A DNA stretch of 64,000 nucleotides from Variovorax sp. J2L1-78 (GCF_030317205.1 NZ_JASZYB010000004.1:558001-622000), one strand, 5' to 3'. Positions 46,753 through 56,565 are shown, counted from the first letter of the stretch. The notes: generated from the letters alone by a model not told the origin. Made by a program: numbers and translations.

Positions 46753-47724
46753 ATGAAGACGAGACACTTCCTTCTGGGCGCCCTGGCCGCCACCGCCCTG
46801 ATCGCCGTGGTCCCGGCACAGGCACAGCATCGCCCGATCCGCCTGATCGTGCCTTACGCCGCGGGCGGCCCGATCGACGTCACGGCGCGCATCGTGGCCG
46901 AGCGGGTCAAGGATTCGCTGGGCACCGTGATCATCGACAACAAGCCGGGCGCCGGCGGCAACATCGGCGCCGACGCCGTGGCCAAGGCCGCACCGGACGG
47001 GCTGACCATCGGCATCGCGGCCACGGCCACGAACGCGGTCAACCCGTGGCTCTACAGCAAGATGCCCTTCAACGCGGCCACCGACTTCGCGCCCATCACG
47101 CAGATGGTCCGCGTGCCGAACGTGCTGGTGATGAACGCCGAGGCCGCGCAGCGCCTGAAGATCAACACGCTGCCCGAACTCATCGCCTACGCCAAGGCCA
47201 ACCCCGGCAAGCTGAATTACGGCAGCGGCGGCAACGGCAGCGCCGGGCACCTGGCCGGCGAGATGTTCAAGCAGCAGGCCGGCATCTTCGCGGTGCACAT
47301 CCCCTACAACGGCGGCAACCCGGCCCAGCTCGCGCTGCTGTCGGGCCAGGTCGACTTCAACTTCGACAACCTCGCCACCGCGGCGCCGAACATCCGCTCG
47401 GGCAAGCTCAAGGCCATCGCCGTGACGACGGCGCAGCCCAGCAGTGCCCTGCCCGGCGTGCCGGCCGTGTCCGCGACGCTCAAAGGCTTCGCGATCGACA
47501 CCTGGTGGGGCCTGGTCGCGCCGGCCGGCACGCCGCACGACGTGGTCGCCAAGCTGAACCAGGCCTTCGTCGCGGCCCTGAATGCGCCGGAGACGAAGAC
47601 GCGCTTCGCCACCCTGCTGGCGGAGCCGGTGTCGAACACACCCGAGCAGTTCGGCGCATTCATGAAGAGCGAACTGGCGAAGTACGAGAAGGTGGTGAAG
47701 GCCACCGGCGCCAAGGTCGACTGA
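46753..47724 (+). CDS. Bug-family tripartite tricarboxylate transporter substrate-binding protein
   Basis: A 323-residue periplasmic receptor of the TctC/Bug family, which is greatly expanded in Burkholderiales. The signal peptide is residues 1-24 (ending AQA). IRLIVPYAAGGPIDVTAR and VIIDNKPGAGGNIGAD form the two ligand-binding loops, and YGSGGNGSAGHLAGEMF follows. No TctA or TctB membrane gene is close, as is usual for orphan Bug proteins. Its ligand cannot be read; carboxylates are typical. Confidence 0.94.
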   Translation: MKTRHFLLGALAATALIAVVPAQAQHRPIRLIVPYAAGGPIDVTARIVAERVKDSLGTVIIDNKPGAGGNIGADAVAKAAPDGLTIGIAATATNAVNPWLYSKMPFNAATDFAPITQMVRVPNVLVMNAEAAQRLKINTLPELIAYAKANPGKLNYGSGGNGSAGHLAGEMFKQQAGIFAVHIPYNGGNPAQLALLSGQVDFNFDNLATAAPNIRSGKLKAIAVTTAQPSSALPGVPAVSATLKGFAIDTWWGLVAPAGTPHDVVAKLNQAFVAALNAPETKTRFATLLAEPVSNTPEQFGAFMKSELAKYEKVVKATGAKVD

Positions 47725-47784
47725 GTCGACGGCGTTGGCCGAGGGTCGGTGCGGTGCGGTCGGAGCGCCGATTGGCCGCGTTTT

Positions 47785-47801
47785 CTGGACAATCCATCCA
47801 G
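47785..47801. promoter_or_regulatory. Inverted repeat upstream of the SDR gene
   Basis: CTGGA at 47785-47789 and TCCAG at 47797-47801 form a perfect inverted repeat with a 7-base spacer, 72 bases before the SDR start. Its size suits a dimeric regulator, and a LysR gene lies 1.3 kb downstream, but the link is only positional. Confidence 0.3.
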
Positions 47802-47873
47802 CCTGGCATCGCTGATCTTTGGTATGCGGCTGCCTAGACTCGCGGCTTCGCTACACGCACTCAGGAGATCGCC

Positions 47874-48647
47874 ATGGCAGACCATTCCATCCAGGGCAAG
47901 ACCGCCCTCATCGCCGGCGGCGCCAAGAACCTCGGCGGACTGATCGCGCTCGACCTGGCCAGGCAGGGCGCCAAGGCCGTGGTCATTCACTACAACAGCG
48001 CGGGCAGCAAGGCCGATGCCGATGCCACCGTGGCTGCGGTCAAGGCGGCAGGCGCGCAGGCCGTTGCGATCCAGGCCGACCTGACGACGGCCGGCGCCGT
48101 CGAGAAGCTCTTTGCCGACGCCATCGCCGCGGTCGGCAAGCCGGACATCGCCATCAACACCGTCGGCAAGGTGCTCAAGAAGCCCATGGCCGATGTCAGC
48201 GAGGCCGAGTACGACGAGATGACGGCGGTCAACGCCAAGACCGCCTTCTTCTTCCTCAAGGAAGCCGGCAAGAACCTGAACGACCACGGCAAGATCTGCA
48301 CCGTGGTCACTTCGCTGCTGGGCGCGTTCACCCCGTTCTACGCCGCCTATGCCGGCACCAAGGCCCCGGTCGAGCACTACACGCGTGCGGCCGCCAAGGA
48401 GTTCGGCGCCCGCGGCATCTCGGTGACCGCGGTCGGCCCCGGCCCGATGGACACGCCGTTCTTCTACCCGGCCGAAGGAGCCGATGCCGTGGCTTATCAC
48501 AAGACCGCCGCGGCGCTCTCGCCGTTCAGCAAGACCGGACTGACCGACATCGAGGACGTCGTCCCGTTCATCCGGCATCTGGTCAGCGACGGCTGGTGGA
48601 TCACCGGGCAGACGATCCTCATCAACGGCGGCTACACCACCAAGTAG
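47874..48647 (+). CDS. SDR family oxidoreductase
   Basis: A 257-residue classical short-chain dehydrogenase/reductase. The cofactor loop is GGAKNLGG near residues 15-22, Asn95 lies in the INTVGK region, Ser147 is the likely catalytic serine and the YAGTK motif gives Tyr159 and Lys163. It ends with TGQTILINGGYTTK, a typical C-terminus. An ATG with a good AGGAG sequence upstream supports the start. The substrate is unknown. It is followed by a small membrane gene and a LysR regulator on the same strand, a common arrangement for a regulated catabolic or detoxifying reductase. Confidence 0.92.
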   Translation: MADHSIQGKTALIAGGAKNLGGLIALDLARQGAKAVVIHYNSAGSKADADATVAAVKAAGAQAVAIQADLTTAGAVEKLFADAIAAVGKPDIAINTVGKVLKKPMADVSEAEYDEMTAVNAKTAFFFLKEAGKNLNDHGKICTVVTSLLGAFTPFYAAYAGTKAPVEHYTRAAAKEFGARGISVTAVGPGPMDTPFFYPAEGADAVAYHKTAAALSPFSKTGLTDIEDVVPFIRHLVSDGWWITGQTILINGGYTTK

Positions 48648-48690
48648 GACGCTCCGGCCCGGGAAAGACGGGAAAAGCGGGAGCTTCGAC

Positions 48691-48960
48691 ATGCATGTGC
48701 TGATGGTCATGGCTGGCGGCCTGGTCCTCCTGGGCGTTTTCGTCTTGTTCGGCTGGCTCTGGGGTGCGAATGCGGCAGGCATGGCACTGGCGGCCAAGGT
48801 CTTCTTGCCCGCATGGCTGCTGATCGCGGCTGCCAACATGTGGGTGGGCGTCGCCCACGCGGGCTACAACGTGCGCGAAGAATTTCCGATCCTGCTGCTC
48901 GTCTTCGCGGTGCCCGCGTTCGCGGCCGGCCAGTGCCTACGGGCGGCCGGGCGCCACTGA
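48691..48960 (+). CDS. Small membrane protein, 89 residues
   Basis: A hydrophobic protein with about three membrane segments (residues 3-24, 30-50 and 66-82). Conserved-looking points are FGWLWG, AANMWVGVAHAGY and VREEFPILLLVFAVPA. The protein is not assigned to a named family with confidence. It begins 43 bases after the SDR stop and probably shares its transcript. Confidence 0.7.
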   Translation: MHVLMVMAGGLVLLGVFVLFGWLWGANAAGMALAAKVFLPAWLLIAAANMWVGVAHAGYNVREEFPILLLVFAVPAFAAGQCLRAAGRH

Positions 48961-48993
48961 CATGTCGGTCGAAGGCAGTGCCCGCGACTGTCC

Positions 48994-49007
48994 AAGGTCG
49001 TGACCTT
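48994..49007. promoter_or_regulatory. Perfect palindrome upstream of the LysR gene
   Basis: AAGGTC-GT-GACCTT is a 14-base perfect palindrome located 90 bases before the LysR ATG. It is a plausible autoregulatory or partner operator. It does not match the inverted repeat upstream of the SDR gene. Confidence 0.35.
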
Positions 49008-49096
49008 ATTGGGTGCCGCCGTCTTGGTTGAGCCGCTCTTCGGCGGGTGAGCATCCATCCGTCCGATCGGGCACAGCGCTCAAGGTTAAATGCGGC

Positions 49097-50011
49097 ATGG
49101 ACAAGCTCGATCAATACCGCGTCTTCGTGCAGGTGGCCGAGATGGGCAGCTTCATCAAGGCAGCCCATGCACTGGAGTTACCGCGCGCCACGGTCTCTGC
49201 TGCCGTTCAGCAACTCGAGGAAAAGATCGGTGCCCGCCTGCTGAACCGCACCACGCGCCAGGTTCACCTGACGACGGATGGCGTGCAGTTGCTCGAGCGC
49301 GTGCGCCTGCTGCTGGCCGATGCCGACGATGTCGAGCAGCTGTTCCAGACCAGTCAGCGTCAAGTCGCCGGCCAGCTCCGGATCGACGTGCCCAGCCGCA
49401 TTGCGCGACGGCTCATTGCGCCAGCGCTCCCCGGCCTGCTGCGTCGCTACCCGCGGCTGCAACTGGTGCTCGGCTCCACCGACCGCGCCATCGATCTCCT
49501 GCAGGAAGGCGTGGATTGCGCGGTGCGCATCGGAACCCTGCATGACAGCAGTCTGGTGGTCCGCCCGCTGGGGCATATCGCGCTGATCAACTGTGCGAGT
49601 CCGGCCTACTTGCGTGAATACGGCGTACCGGAAAAACCGGAGGACCTGCTGAAGGGGCACTGGGCGGTCGGCTACGCATCACCGACCAGCGGGCGGGCGC
49701 TTCCCTGGGAGCATCTGGACGCCTCGGGCCGGACGCAGAACGCAGCGCTGCCCAGCCGTGTCATCGTGAACAATGCCGAGAGCTACATCGCCGGCTGCCG
49801 CGCAGGCACCGGGCTGATTCAAATCCCCCGCTTCGATGTCCAGCATCTGCTGGACCGCGGCGAGCTGGTCGAGGTCATGCCGGCGCATCGTGCAGCATCG
49901 ATGCCGGTCTCGCTCCTGTATCCGCACCGGCGCCAGCGCTCGCGGCGTCTTGTCGCCTTCATCGAATGGTTCTCGGGGTTGATGGAGCCCCATCTTGAGC
50001 GCACGGTATGA
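49097..50011 (+). CDS. LysR-family transcriptional regulator
   Basis: A 304-residue regulator. The N-terminal winged helix-turn-helix spans residues 1-60 (QVAEMGSFIKAAHALELPRATVSAAVQQLEE, quoted in part as SFIKAAHALELP), followed by the linker helix and a periplasmic-binding-protein-like effector domain. ATG 49097 fits the usual start MDKLDQYRVFVQV. The subgroup resembles the CrgA/YafC type. Probable target is the SDR-membrane-protein pair just upstream on the same strand. The effector is unknown. Confidence 0.94.
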   Translation: MDKLDQYRVFVQVAEMGSFIKAAHALELPRATVSAAVQQLEEKIGARLLNRTTRQVHLTTDGVQLLERVRLLLADADDVEQLFQTSQRQVAGQLRIDVPSRIARRLIAPALPGLLRRYPRLQLVLGSTDRAIDLLQEGVDCAVRIGTLHDSSLVVRPLGHIALINCASPAYLREYGVPEKPEDLLKGHWAVGYASPTSGRALPWEHLDASGRTQNAALPSRVIVNNAESYIAGCRAGTGLIQIPRFDVQHLLDRGELVEVMPAHRAASMPVSLLYPHRRQRSRRLVAFIEWFSGLMEPHLERTV

Positions 50012-50023
50012 CAGCTGGCGAGA

Positions 50024-50620
50024 TCAATCGCCTATCACGTCGTACAGGCGCAGGATCCATGAGACTTGGTAGGTCAGGCTGACCACGGCAAAGGCGCCAT
50101 GGAAGCGCGCATTGGCAGTCAGAGCGGCCGTCACACATAGCACCACGTAGACGACAATCCGGATCGGGTATTCGTAGCCCTGCGCCGCCAGGTGTTCTGG
50201 ACCCTTGATCCAGGTATCTGCAACGTCGACGGCGTATGTCGTGGCCAGCAGCCCGAAAAACCATCGCCGACGGGACATGAAGTAGTCGCGGTAGCCCGCG
50301 TATTCCGCCAGGTCGTCGGGGAAGAGAATGGCACAAAGAAAGTAGTAGAGCGCGGCATAGCCGACGACGAAGACATAGGTCTCGAAGCGCCACACCTGTA
50401 GGTGCGAGAGGGAGAACTCCCACCACCAGAAGTGCATCATCGACAGCAGCAGGGACAGCGCCCACAGCAAATGAACACCGTAGGCACGCTTGCGCCCAGG
50501 ATGCTGGACGAACCGCGCCACACCGGACAGCAGCCGTGCGATCCCCAGACTCACCACCATGCTGAGCACCACACGAATGTGGGAAAAGACCGCCGGATCG
50601 ACGGAGGTCTGGGCGTCCAT
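50024..50620 (-). CDS. Unknown integral membrane protein, 198 residues
   Basis: The protein has about five membrane segments, with hydrophobic stretches near residues 15-32, 47-66, 80-100, 117-132 and 145-165. The motif HIRVVLSMVVSLGIARLLSG at the N-terminus and FMSRRRWFFGLLATTYAVD in the middle look like a conserved membrane family, but I do not recognise it. It starts 40 bases after the livF stop on the same strand and may be read as the last gene of the liv transcript, or from its own promoter. It is convergent with the LysR gene. Confidence 0.72.
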   Translation of the reverse strand: MDAQTSVDPAVFSHIRVVLSMVVSLGIARLLSGVARFVQHPGRKRAYGVHLLWALSLLLSMMHFWWWEFSLSHLQVWRFETYVFVVGYAALYYFLCAILFPDDLAEYAGYRDYFMSRRRWFFGLLATTYAVDVADTWIKGPEHLAAQGYEYPIRIVVYVVLCVTAALTANARFHGAFAVVSLTYQVSWILRLYDVIGD

Positions 50621-50660
50621 CAGAACGGCACGGCGGACGATGCCTGCGAGGGCGGCTTCT

Positions 50661-51422
<762 letters not shown>

Positions 51423-51423
51423 C

Positions 51424-52194
51424 TCAGTGTCCTCCGGTGCCGAGGTAGGCCTCGATCACCTTTTCGTTCTTCTGCACTTCCGCGGGCGTGCCCTCGGCGA
51501 TCTGCTTGCCGTAGTCGAGCACCGTGAGGCGGTCGCACAGGCCCATCACCAGCTTCACGTCGTGTTCGATCAGCAGGATGGTGCGGTTGTCCTTGCGGAT
51601 CTGGCTGATGAGCTCGCGCAGCATGACCTTCTCGGTCGCGTTCATGCCGGCCGCCGGCTCGTCGAGCGCGATGAGCTGCGGGTCGGTCGCCAGGGCGCGC
51701 GCGATCTCGAGGCGGCGCTGGTCGCCGTAGCTCAGCGTGCGGGCCTTGTAGTCGGCGAACTTGCCGATGCCGACGTAGTCGAGCAGTTCGTGCGCGCGGT
51801 CGGCGATCGCGGCCTCTTCGGCCTTGAAGCTGCCGGTGCGCAGGATGGCGCCGATCACGCCGGAATGGGTGCGCACATGGCGCCCGACCATCACGTTCTC
51901 CAGCGCGGTCATGTCCGCGAAGAGCCGGATGTTCTGGAAGGTGCGTGCGATGCCGGCCTTGGCCACTTCGTGCACGGCCGTCGGCTGGTAGGGCTTGCCG
52001 GCCAGCTCGAAGCTGCCGCTGTCGGGCGTGTAGAGCCCGGTGATCACGTTGAAGAAGGTGGTCTTGCCGGCACCGTTGGGGCCGATCAGGCCGTAGACCT
52101 GGCCGCGCTGGATCTTGATGCCGACGTCCGACAGGGCTTGCAGCCCGCCGAAACGCTTGGAGATGCCGCGGACTTCGAGGATGGTGTCAGTCAT
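51424..52194 (-). CDS. livG: Branched-chain amino acid-type ABC transporter, ATPase subunit LivG
   Basis: A 256-residue ABC ATPase. Walker A is GPNGAGKTT, the signature is LSYGDQRRLEIARAL, Walker B is LIALDEPAAGMN and the switch region LLIEHDVKLVMG. The C-terminal KVIEAYLG is typical of LivG. The ATG at 52194 is preferred because the longer frame has an unlikely Arg-rich extension. It lies 20 bases after livM. Confidence 0.96.
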   Translation of the reverse strand: MTDTILEVRGISKRFGGLQALSDVGIKIQRGQVYGLIGPNGAGKTTFFNVITGLYTPDSGSFELAGKPYQPTAVHEVAKAGIARTFQNIRLFADMTALENVMVGRHVRTHSGVIGAILRTGSFKAEEAAIADRAHELLDYVGIGKFADYKARTLSYGDQRRLEIARALATDPQLIALDEPAAGMNATEKVMLRELISQIRKDNRTILLIEHDVKLVMGLCDRLTVLDYGKQIAEGTPAEVQKNEKVIEAYLGTGGH

Positions 52195-52214
52195 GGTCTG
52201 GGGTTCCATCCGTC

Positions 52215-53384
52215 TCAAGGGTTGATCGACATGGGGCGCGCGGGTGCATGCGGCACTTCGTCGGCCGGGCTGTCGACGCCCGTGGCTTCGATGGGGGTGG
52301 CGTCGCCACTCCTGCGCTTGAGCGACTTGCCATGCTCCGGCGACGGCCACAGGCCGCGCGGACGCACCAGCATGATCACGATCATGGCCAAGGCGATGAA
52401 CAGTTGCCGCAGGATCGACGCGTCGAGCCGGCCGTCGGTCATCGACTGCAGCGGGCCGGCGATGTAGCGCAGCACCTCGGGCAGCGCCGCCAGCAGCACC
52501 GCGCCCAGGATCACGCCCGGCAGGTGGCCGATGCCGCCCAGCACCACCATCGCGACGATCATCACCGACTCCATCAGGCTGAAGGATTCGGGCGACACGA
52601 AGCTCTGGAAGGCAGCGAACATCGCGCCCGACACGCCGCCGAAACTGGCGCCCATGCCGAAGGCCAGCAGCTTCATGTTGCGGGTGTTGATGCCCATCGC
52701 CTTGGCGGCGATCTCGTCTTCGCGGATGGCCATCCAGGCCCGGCCGACGCGCGACAGCTGCAGCCGGTGCGAAATGATCACGGTGACGATCACCAGCGCC
52801 AGGAACAGGTAGTAGTAGAGCGACACCGACGAGATCGTGTAGTCGCCGAACTTGAACGGCCTGCCGAGGTTGAGGCCCCAGAAGTGCACCGGATCGATGG
52901 CGTCCAGGCCCTTGGGACCGTTGGTCACGTTGTACGGATGGTCGAGCGTGTTCAGGAACACGCGGATGATCTCGCCGAAGCCCAGCGTCACGATCGCCAG
53001 GTAGTCGCCACGCAGGCGCAGCGTGGGCGCGCCCAGCAGCACGCCGAACATGCCCGCCAGCACCAGCGCCAGTGGAATCACGATCAAGAGCGGTGCATGC
53101 AGTCCGTTCGGGAACATGGCCTTGATGGCCGGGAAGGTGTCGGTGAGATGGGGCGAGCCCAGCAACGCATAGAGATACGCACCGATGGCGAAGAAGGCCA
53201 CGTAGCCCAGGTCGAGCAGGCCGGCGTAGCCAACCACGATGTTCAGGCCCAGGGCCAGCAGCACGTAGAGCAGCGCGATGTCGACGATGCGCACCCAGGC
53301 ATTGCCCTGGGTCTGCAGCAGCAGCGGCAGCGCCAGCAGCGCGACGGCGGCGATCAGGAAGACGATGAGGTTCTTGCTTTTCAT
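52215..53384 (-). CDS. livM: Branched-chain amino acid-type ABC transporter, permease LivM
   Basis: A 389-residue inner-membrane permease with about nine hydrophobic segments. VGYAGLLDLGYVAFFAIGAY and LRGDYLAIVTLGFGEIIR (coupling region) are hallmarks, and SHRLQLSRVGRAWMAIREDE is the second. The C-terminal 45 residues are polar and Pro-rich, longer than many LivM proteins. It starts 13 bases after livH. Confidence 0.94.
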   Translation of the reverse strand: MKSKNLIVFLIAAVALLALPLLLQTQGNAWVRIVDIALLYVLLALGLNIVVGYAGLLDLGYVAFFAIGAYLYALLGSPHLTDTFPAIKAMFPNGLHAPLLIVIPLALVLAGMFGVLLGAPTLRLRGDYLAIVTLGFGEIIRVFLNTLDHPYNVTNGPKGLDAIDPVHFWGLNLGRPFKFGDYTISSVSLYYYLFLALVIVTVIISHRLQLSRVGRAWMAIREDEIAAKAMGINTRNMKLLAFGMGASFGGVSGAMFAAFQSFVSPESFSLMESVMIVAMVVLGGIGHLPGVILGAVLLAALPEVLRYIAGPLQSMTDGRLDASILRQLFIALAMIVIMLVRPRGLWPSPEHGKSLKRRSGDATPIEATGVDSPADEVPHAPARPMSINP

Positions 53385-53397
53385 GGCGTCTCTTCCT

Positions 53398-54327
53398 TCA
53401 GGCTCGGTCTGCCACACGCTCGCCCAGCAGGCCGGAAGGCCGCACGGTCAGCGTCAGGATCAGGATGACGAAAGCGAAGATGTCGCTGTGCTGGCTGCCC
53501 AGGACACCGCCGGTGACCGCGCCCAGGTAGCCCGCGCCGATGGCTTCGATGAGGCCGAGCAGGATGCCGCCGACCACCGCACCGGCCAGGTTGCCGATGC
53601 CCCCGAACACGGCCGCCGTGAAGGCCTTGAGGCCCGGGCCGAAACCCATGGCGTGCTGTGCGATGCCGTAGTTCGACGCGTACATCACGCCGGCGATGGC
53701 CGCCAGCACCGCACCGATGATGAAGGTGGCGGAAATCACCATGTCGGGCCGGATGCCCATGAGCGAGGCGACCCGCGGGTTCTCGGCAGTGGCGCGCATC
53801 GCGCGGCCGAGCTTGGTGTAGTTGACCAGCCAGGTCAGGATGGCCAGCGAGATCGCCGTGACCACCAGGATCATGATCTGCGTGGGCGAGATTGAGGCGC
53901 CGCCGACCACGATCGATTCGCTCGGCAGCAGCGTGGGGTACGCCTTGTTGGTCGGTCGCCAGATGATCATCGCCAGCGTCTGCAGCAGGATCGACATGCC
54001 GATGGCGGTGATGAGCGGCGCCAGCTTGGGGCTGTTGCGCAGCGGCCGGTAGGCCACCTTCTCGATCACGAAGTTGAGCGTGGCCGCCACCACGCACGCG
54101 ATGATCAGGGCCAGCAGCAGGATCAGCCAACCAGGCGCACCGGGCATGGCGTCGCGCATCAGGCCGATGACCGTCCAGCTGGTCAGCGCGCCGACCATCA
54201 GGACTTCGCCGTGCGCGAAATTGATGAGGTTGATGATGCCGTACACCATGGTGTAGCCCAAGGCTATCAAGGCGTACATGCTGCCGAGAACCAGACCGTT
54301 GATGATCTGCTGCAGCAAGATTTCCAT
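53398..54327 (-). CDS. livH: Branched-chain amino acid-type ABC transporter, permease LivH
   Basis: A 309-residue inner-membrane permease with about eight hydrophobic segments. The N-terminus QQIINGLVLGSMYALIALG and NFAHGEVLMVGA are typical, as is LGRAMRATAENPRVASLMGI in the coupling loop. It is the first gene of livH-livM-livG-livF. An AGGGA sequence precedes the ATG. No gene for the periplasmic binding protein (LivK) is adjacent, so ligand is not known; these cassettes import branched-chain amino acids, amides or urea. Confidence 0.94.
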   Translation of the reverse strand: MEILLQQIINGLVLGSMYALIALGYTMVYGIINLINFAHGEVLMVGALTSWTVIGLMRDAMPGAPGWLILLLALIIACVVAATLNFVIEKVAYRPLRNSPKLAPLITAIGMSILLQTLAMIIWRPTNKAYPTLLPSESIVVGGASISPTQIMILVVTAISLAILTWLVNYTKLGRAMRATAENPRVASLMGIRPDMVISATFIIGAVLAAIAGVMYASNYGIAQHAMGFGPGLKAFTAAVFGGIGNLAGAVVGGILLGLIEAIGAGYLGAVTGGVLGSQHSDIFAFVILILTLTVRPSGLLGERVADRA

Positions 54328-54347
54328 AAAGAGTCCCTAATGTGATG

Positions 54348-54364
54348 GCACCTTTGCGAGGTGC
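54348..54364 (-). promoter_or_regulatory. Leader hairpin upstream of livH
   Basis: GCACCT-TTGCG-AGGTGC is a perfect six-pair inverted repeat whose near edge lies 20 bases upstream of the livH ATG. In the transcript it would form a hairpin just ahead of the ribosome-binding site, or act as an operator in DNA. The rest of the 230-base gap to rarA holds only the terminator at 54411-54442. Confidence 0.35.
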
Positions 54365-54410
54365 TTTCGCTCCCCTGCGACGCCGGGTTGACGCTGCAGA
54401 GCCCATCTAG

Positions 54411-54442
54411 CAAAAAACCCGCCAGCATGTGGCGCATGGCGG
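54411..54442 (-). terminator. Intrinsic terminator downstream of rarA
   Basis: Read on the minus strand, CCGCCA and TGGCGG form a six-pair stem (54437-54442 with 54419-54424), a 12-base loop, and then G followed by six T residues (54418-54412). It lies about 115 bases after the rarA stop and would end the ftsK-lolA-rarA transcripts before livH. Confidence 0.75.
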
Positions 54443-54556
54443 ATTTGTGGGCGGGATTGTAGTCAGGAGCATGCGCCGTCATGGTGCAGTCCAGCCGGGG
54501 GATTTACCCCTTGACGCCGGGCCGCTTCGATGCCGGCTCGGGCAGTGCCCCTTGCC

Positions 54557-55846
54557 TTACTTGGCGTCGCCGTTGCGGCGCTGCAGTTCGCGCATCTTCT
54601 CGGCAATGCGAATTTCCAGGCCGCGCTCGACCGGCTGGTAGAAGCCCGGGGCGGCCATCCCGTCGGGCAGATAGCTTTCGCCGGCCGCGAACCCGCCCTC
54701 TTCGTCGTGCGCATAGCGGTAACCCTTGCCGTAGTCGAGCTCCTTCATGAGCTTCGTCGGGGCATTGCGCAGGTGCATGGGGACGGGGCGTGTGCCGTCC
54801 TTCTTGATGAAGGCCTTGACCTCGTTGTAGGCCTTGTAGACCGCGTTGGACTTGGGCGCGATGGCCAGGTAGACCACGCATTCGGCCAGCGCCAGTTCGC
54901 CTTCGGGCGTGCCCAGGCGCTCGTAGACCTCGGCGGCGTCCAGGGCCAGCCGCAGCGCGCGCGGGTCGGCCAGGCCAATGTCCTCGCTGGCCATGCGCAC
55001 CAGCCGGCGCGCCATGTAGCGCGGGTCGGCGCCACCATCGAGCATGCGCACGAACCAGTAGAGCGCGGCGTCGGGGTCGCTGCCGCGCACCGATTTGTGC
55101 AGCGCGCTGATGGTGTCGTAGAACTGCTCGCCGCCCTTGTCGTAGCGGCGCATGCGCTCGCCCAGCACGCGCAGCAGCCAGTCGTCGGCGATGTGGTCCA
55201 GCTTCTCGGCGCGCGCGGCCACGGCCAGCGTCTCGAGCGTGTTGAGCAGCCGGCGCGCGTCGCCATCGGCGTAGGCCACCAGCCGGTCGACCGCCGCATC
55301 GTCGATCGTGGGCACCGCGTCGATCGCCTGCGCCTTGGCGACGATCTGCTGGAGGTCGGCTTCGGTGAGCGGCTGCAGCACATAGACCGCCGCGCGCGAC
55401 AACAGTGCCGAGTTGACCTCGAAGGACGGGTTCTCGGTGGTCGCGCCGATGAAGGTGAACAGGCCCGATTCGACATGCGGCAGGAAGGCGTCCTGCTGGC
55501 TCTTGTTGAAACGATGCACCTCGTCGACGAAGACGATGGTGCGTCGCTGCTCCAGGCCATCGCGCGCCACGGTGGCGCGCTCGACGGCGTCACGGATGTC
55601 CTTCACGCCGCCGAGGACGGCGCTGATGCTCAGGAACTGTGCGTCGAAGGCATCGGCCATCAGCCGGGCGATGGTGGTCTTGCCGGTGCCGGGCGGGCCC
55701 CAGAGGATGCAGGAGTGCGGCTGGCCGGATTCGAAGGCGATGCGCAGGGGCATGCCGGGGCCGAGGAGGTGCTGCTGGCCGATCACCTCGCCCAGGGTTT
55801 TCGGACGAAGGCGTTCGGCGAGGGGAGGCAGGGTGGAAATGGCCAT
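54557..55846 (-). CDS. rarA: Replication-associated recombination protein A (AAA+ ATPase)
   Basis: A 429-residue AAA+ ATPase of the MgsA/RarA/WRNIP family that acts at stalled replication forks. Walker A is GPPGTGKT (residues 50-57), Walker B is DEVHR (108-112), and sensor 1 is TTENPSFEV. The C-terminal tetramerisation part has RLVRMASEDIGLADP and MHLRNAPTKLMKEL. The ATG at 55846 begins the conserved PLAERLRP segment; the open frame upstream is spurious. It follows lolA by 67 bases on the same strand, as in other Burkholderiales. Confidence 0.96.
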   Translation of the reverse strand: MAISTLPPLAERLRPKTLGEVIGQQHLLGPGMPLRIAFESGQPHSCILWGPPGTGKTTIARLMADAFDAQFLSISAVLGGVKDIRDAVERATVARDGLEQRRTIVFVDEVHRFNKSQQDAFLPHVESGLFTFIGATTENPSFEVNSALLSRAAVYVLQPLTEADLQQIVAKAQAIDAVPTIDDAAVDRLVAYADGDARRLLNTLETLAVAARAEKLDHIADDWLLRVLGERMRRYDKGGEQFYDTISALHKSVRGSDPDAALYWFVRMLDGGADPRYMARRLVRMASEDIGLADPRALRLALDAAEVYERLGTPEGELALAECVVYLAIAPKSNAVYKAYNEVKAFIKKDGTRPVPMHLRNAPTKLMKELDYGKGYRYAHDEEGGFAAGESYLPDGMAAPGFYQPVERGLEIRIAEKMRELQRRNGDAK

Positions 55847-55913
55847 GAGCGAGGGCCATTCTCGCCGCGGCCCGTTCAGGCCTGGCACGCGGCTGGTGGC
55901 CGGTATGTGACGG

Positions 55914-56555
55914 CTATTGCTTGAGCACGTCTGCGCCGGCGGGCGCCTTGAAGGCGAAGGCACCGGCGCCCAGCGCGGGGTTGACCTCGACCTTGCTGAA
56001 CTTGAGCACCGAACGCTGGCCGAAGCTGTCCTGGATCTCCAGCGCCGCGAGCGCTTCGCCCTGGAAACCGACCTGGATGCCCTGCAGCTGTCCGTCCTTG
56101 GCCTTCGGTGTGGCCTTGACCCACTGCAGGCCATCGCGTTCCGGTGCCGACTCCAGCGTGAAGTCGGCCTGCAGCGCGCGCAGGTCGGGCGCGGCGGCGA
56201 TCAGGGCCGCGGGTGTCGAGCCCAGGGCCTGCGCCTGCGCGCGCTGCGTGACCTGGTTCAGGTCGGCGTCGTAGAGCCACAAGGTCTTGCCGTCGGCCAC
56301 GATGGTCTGCGCGAAGGGCTTCTTGTAGTCGAACTTGAACTGGCCCGGGCGCTGGAATTCGAAGGTGCCGGTCGACACCTTGGCGCGCGCGGGCTGGCCT
56401 TCCTTGGCCGGGGCCGTCACCGTCTGCGTGAACTCGGCGCGGCCGGACTTCACGTTCTTCACGAAGGCCTCGAGGCTTTCCATGCCCGTCGCCCAGACGC
56501 TCATCGCGGCGCCTGCCATGCAAAGACCGACCAACGATTTCTTCAACGATTGCAT
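55914..56555 (-). CDS. lolA: Outer-membrane lipoprotein carrier protein LolA
   Basis: A 213-residue periplasmic chaperone that ferries lipoproteins from LolCDE to LolB. The signal peptide covers residues 1-22 (SVWA cut). The mature chain has FVKNVKSGRAEFTQTV, FEFQRPGQFKFDYKKPF and LWLYDADLNQVT, all family hallmarks. It sits between ftsK and rarA with 10 bases to ftsK, so it is likely cotranscribed. Confidence 0.95.
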   Translation of the reverse strand: MQSLKKSLVGLCMAGAAMSVWATGMESLEAFVKNVKSGRAEFTQTVTAPAKEGQPARAKVSTGTFEFQRPGQFKFDYKKPFAQTIVADGKTLWLYDADLNQVTQRAQAQALGSTPAALIAAAPDLRALQADFTLESAPERDGLQWVKATPKAKDGQLQGIQVGFQGEALAALEIQDSFGQRSVLKFSKVEVNPALGAGAFAFKAPAGADVLKQ

Positions 56556-56565
56556 CCTGTTCCGT

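Noticed and set aside
54346..54357. Sigma-54 promoter before livH
   Set aside because: A TGGCAC sequence is present, but the GG-to-GC spacing is 7 bases, not the required 10.
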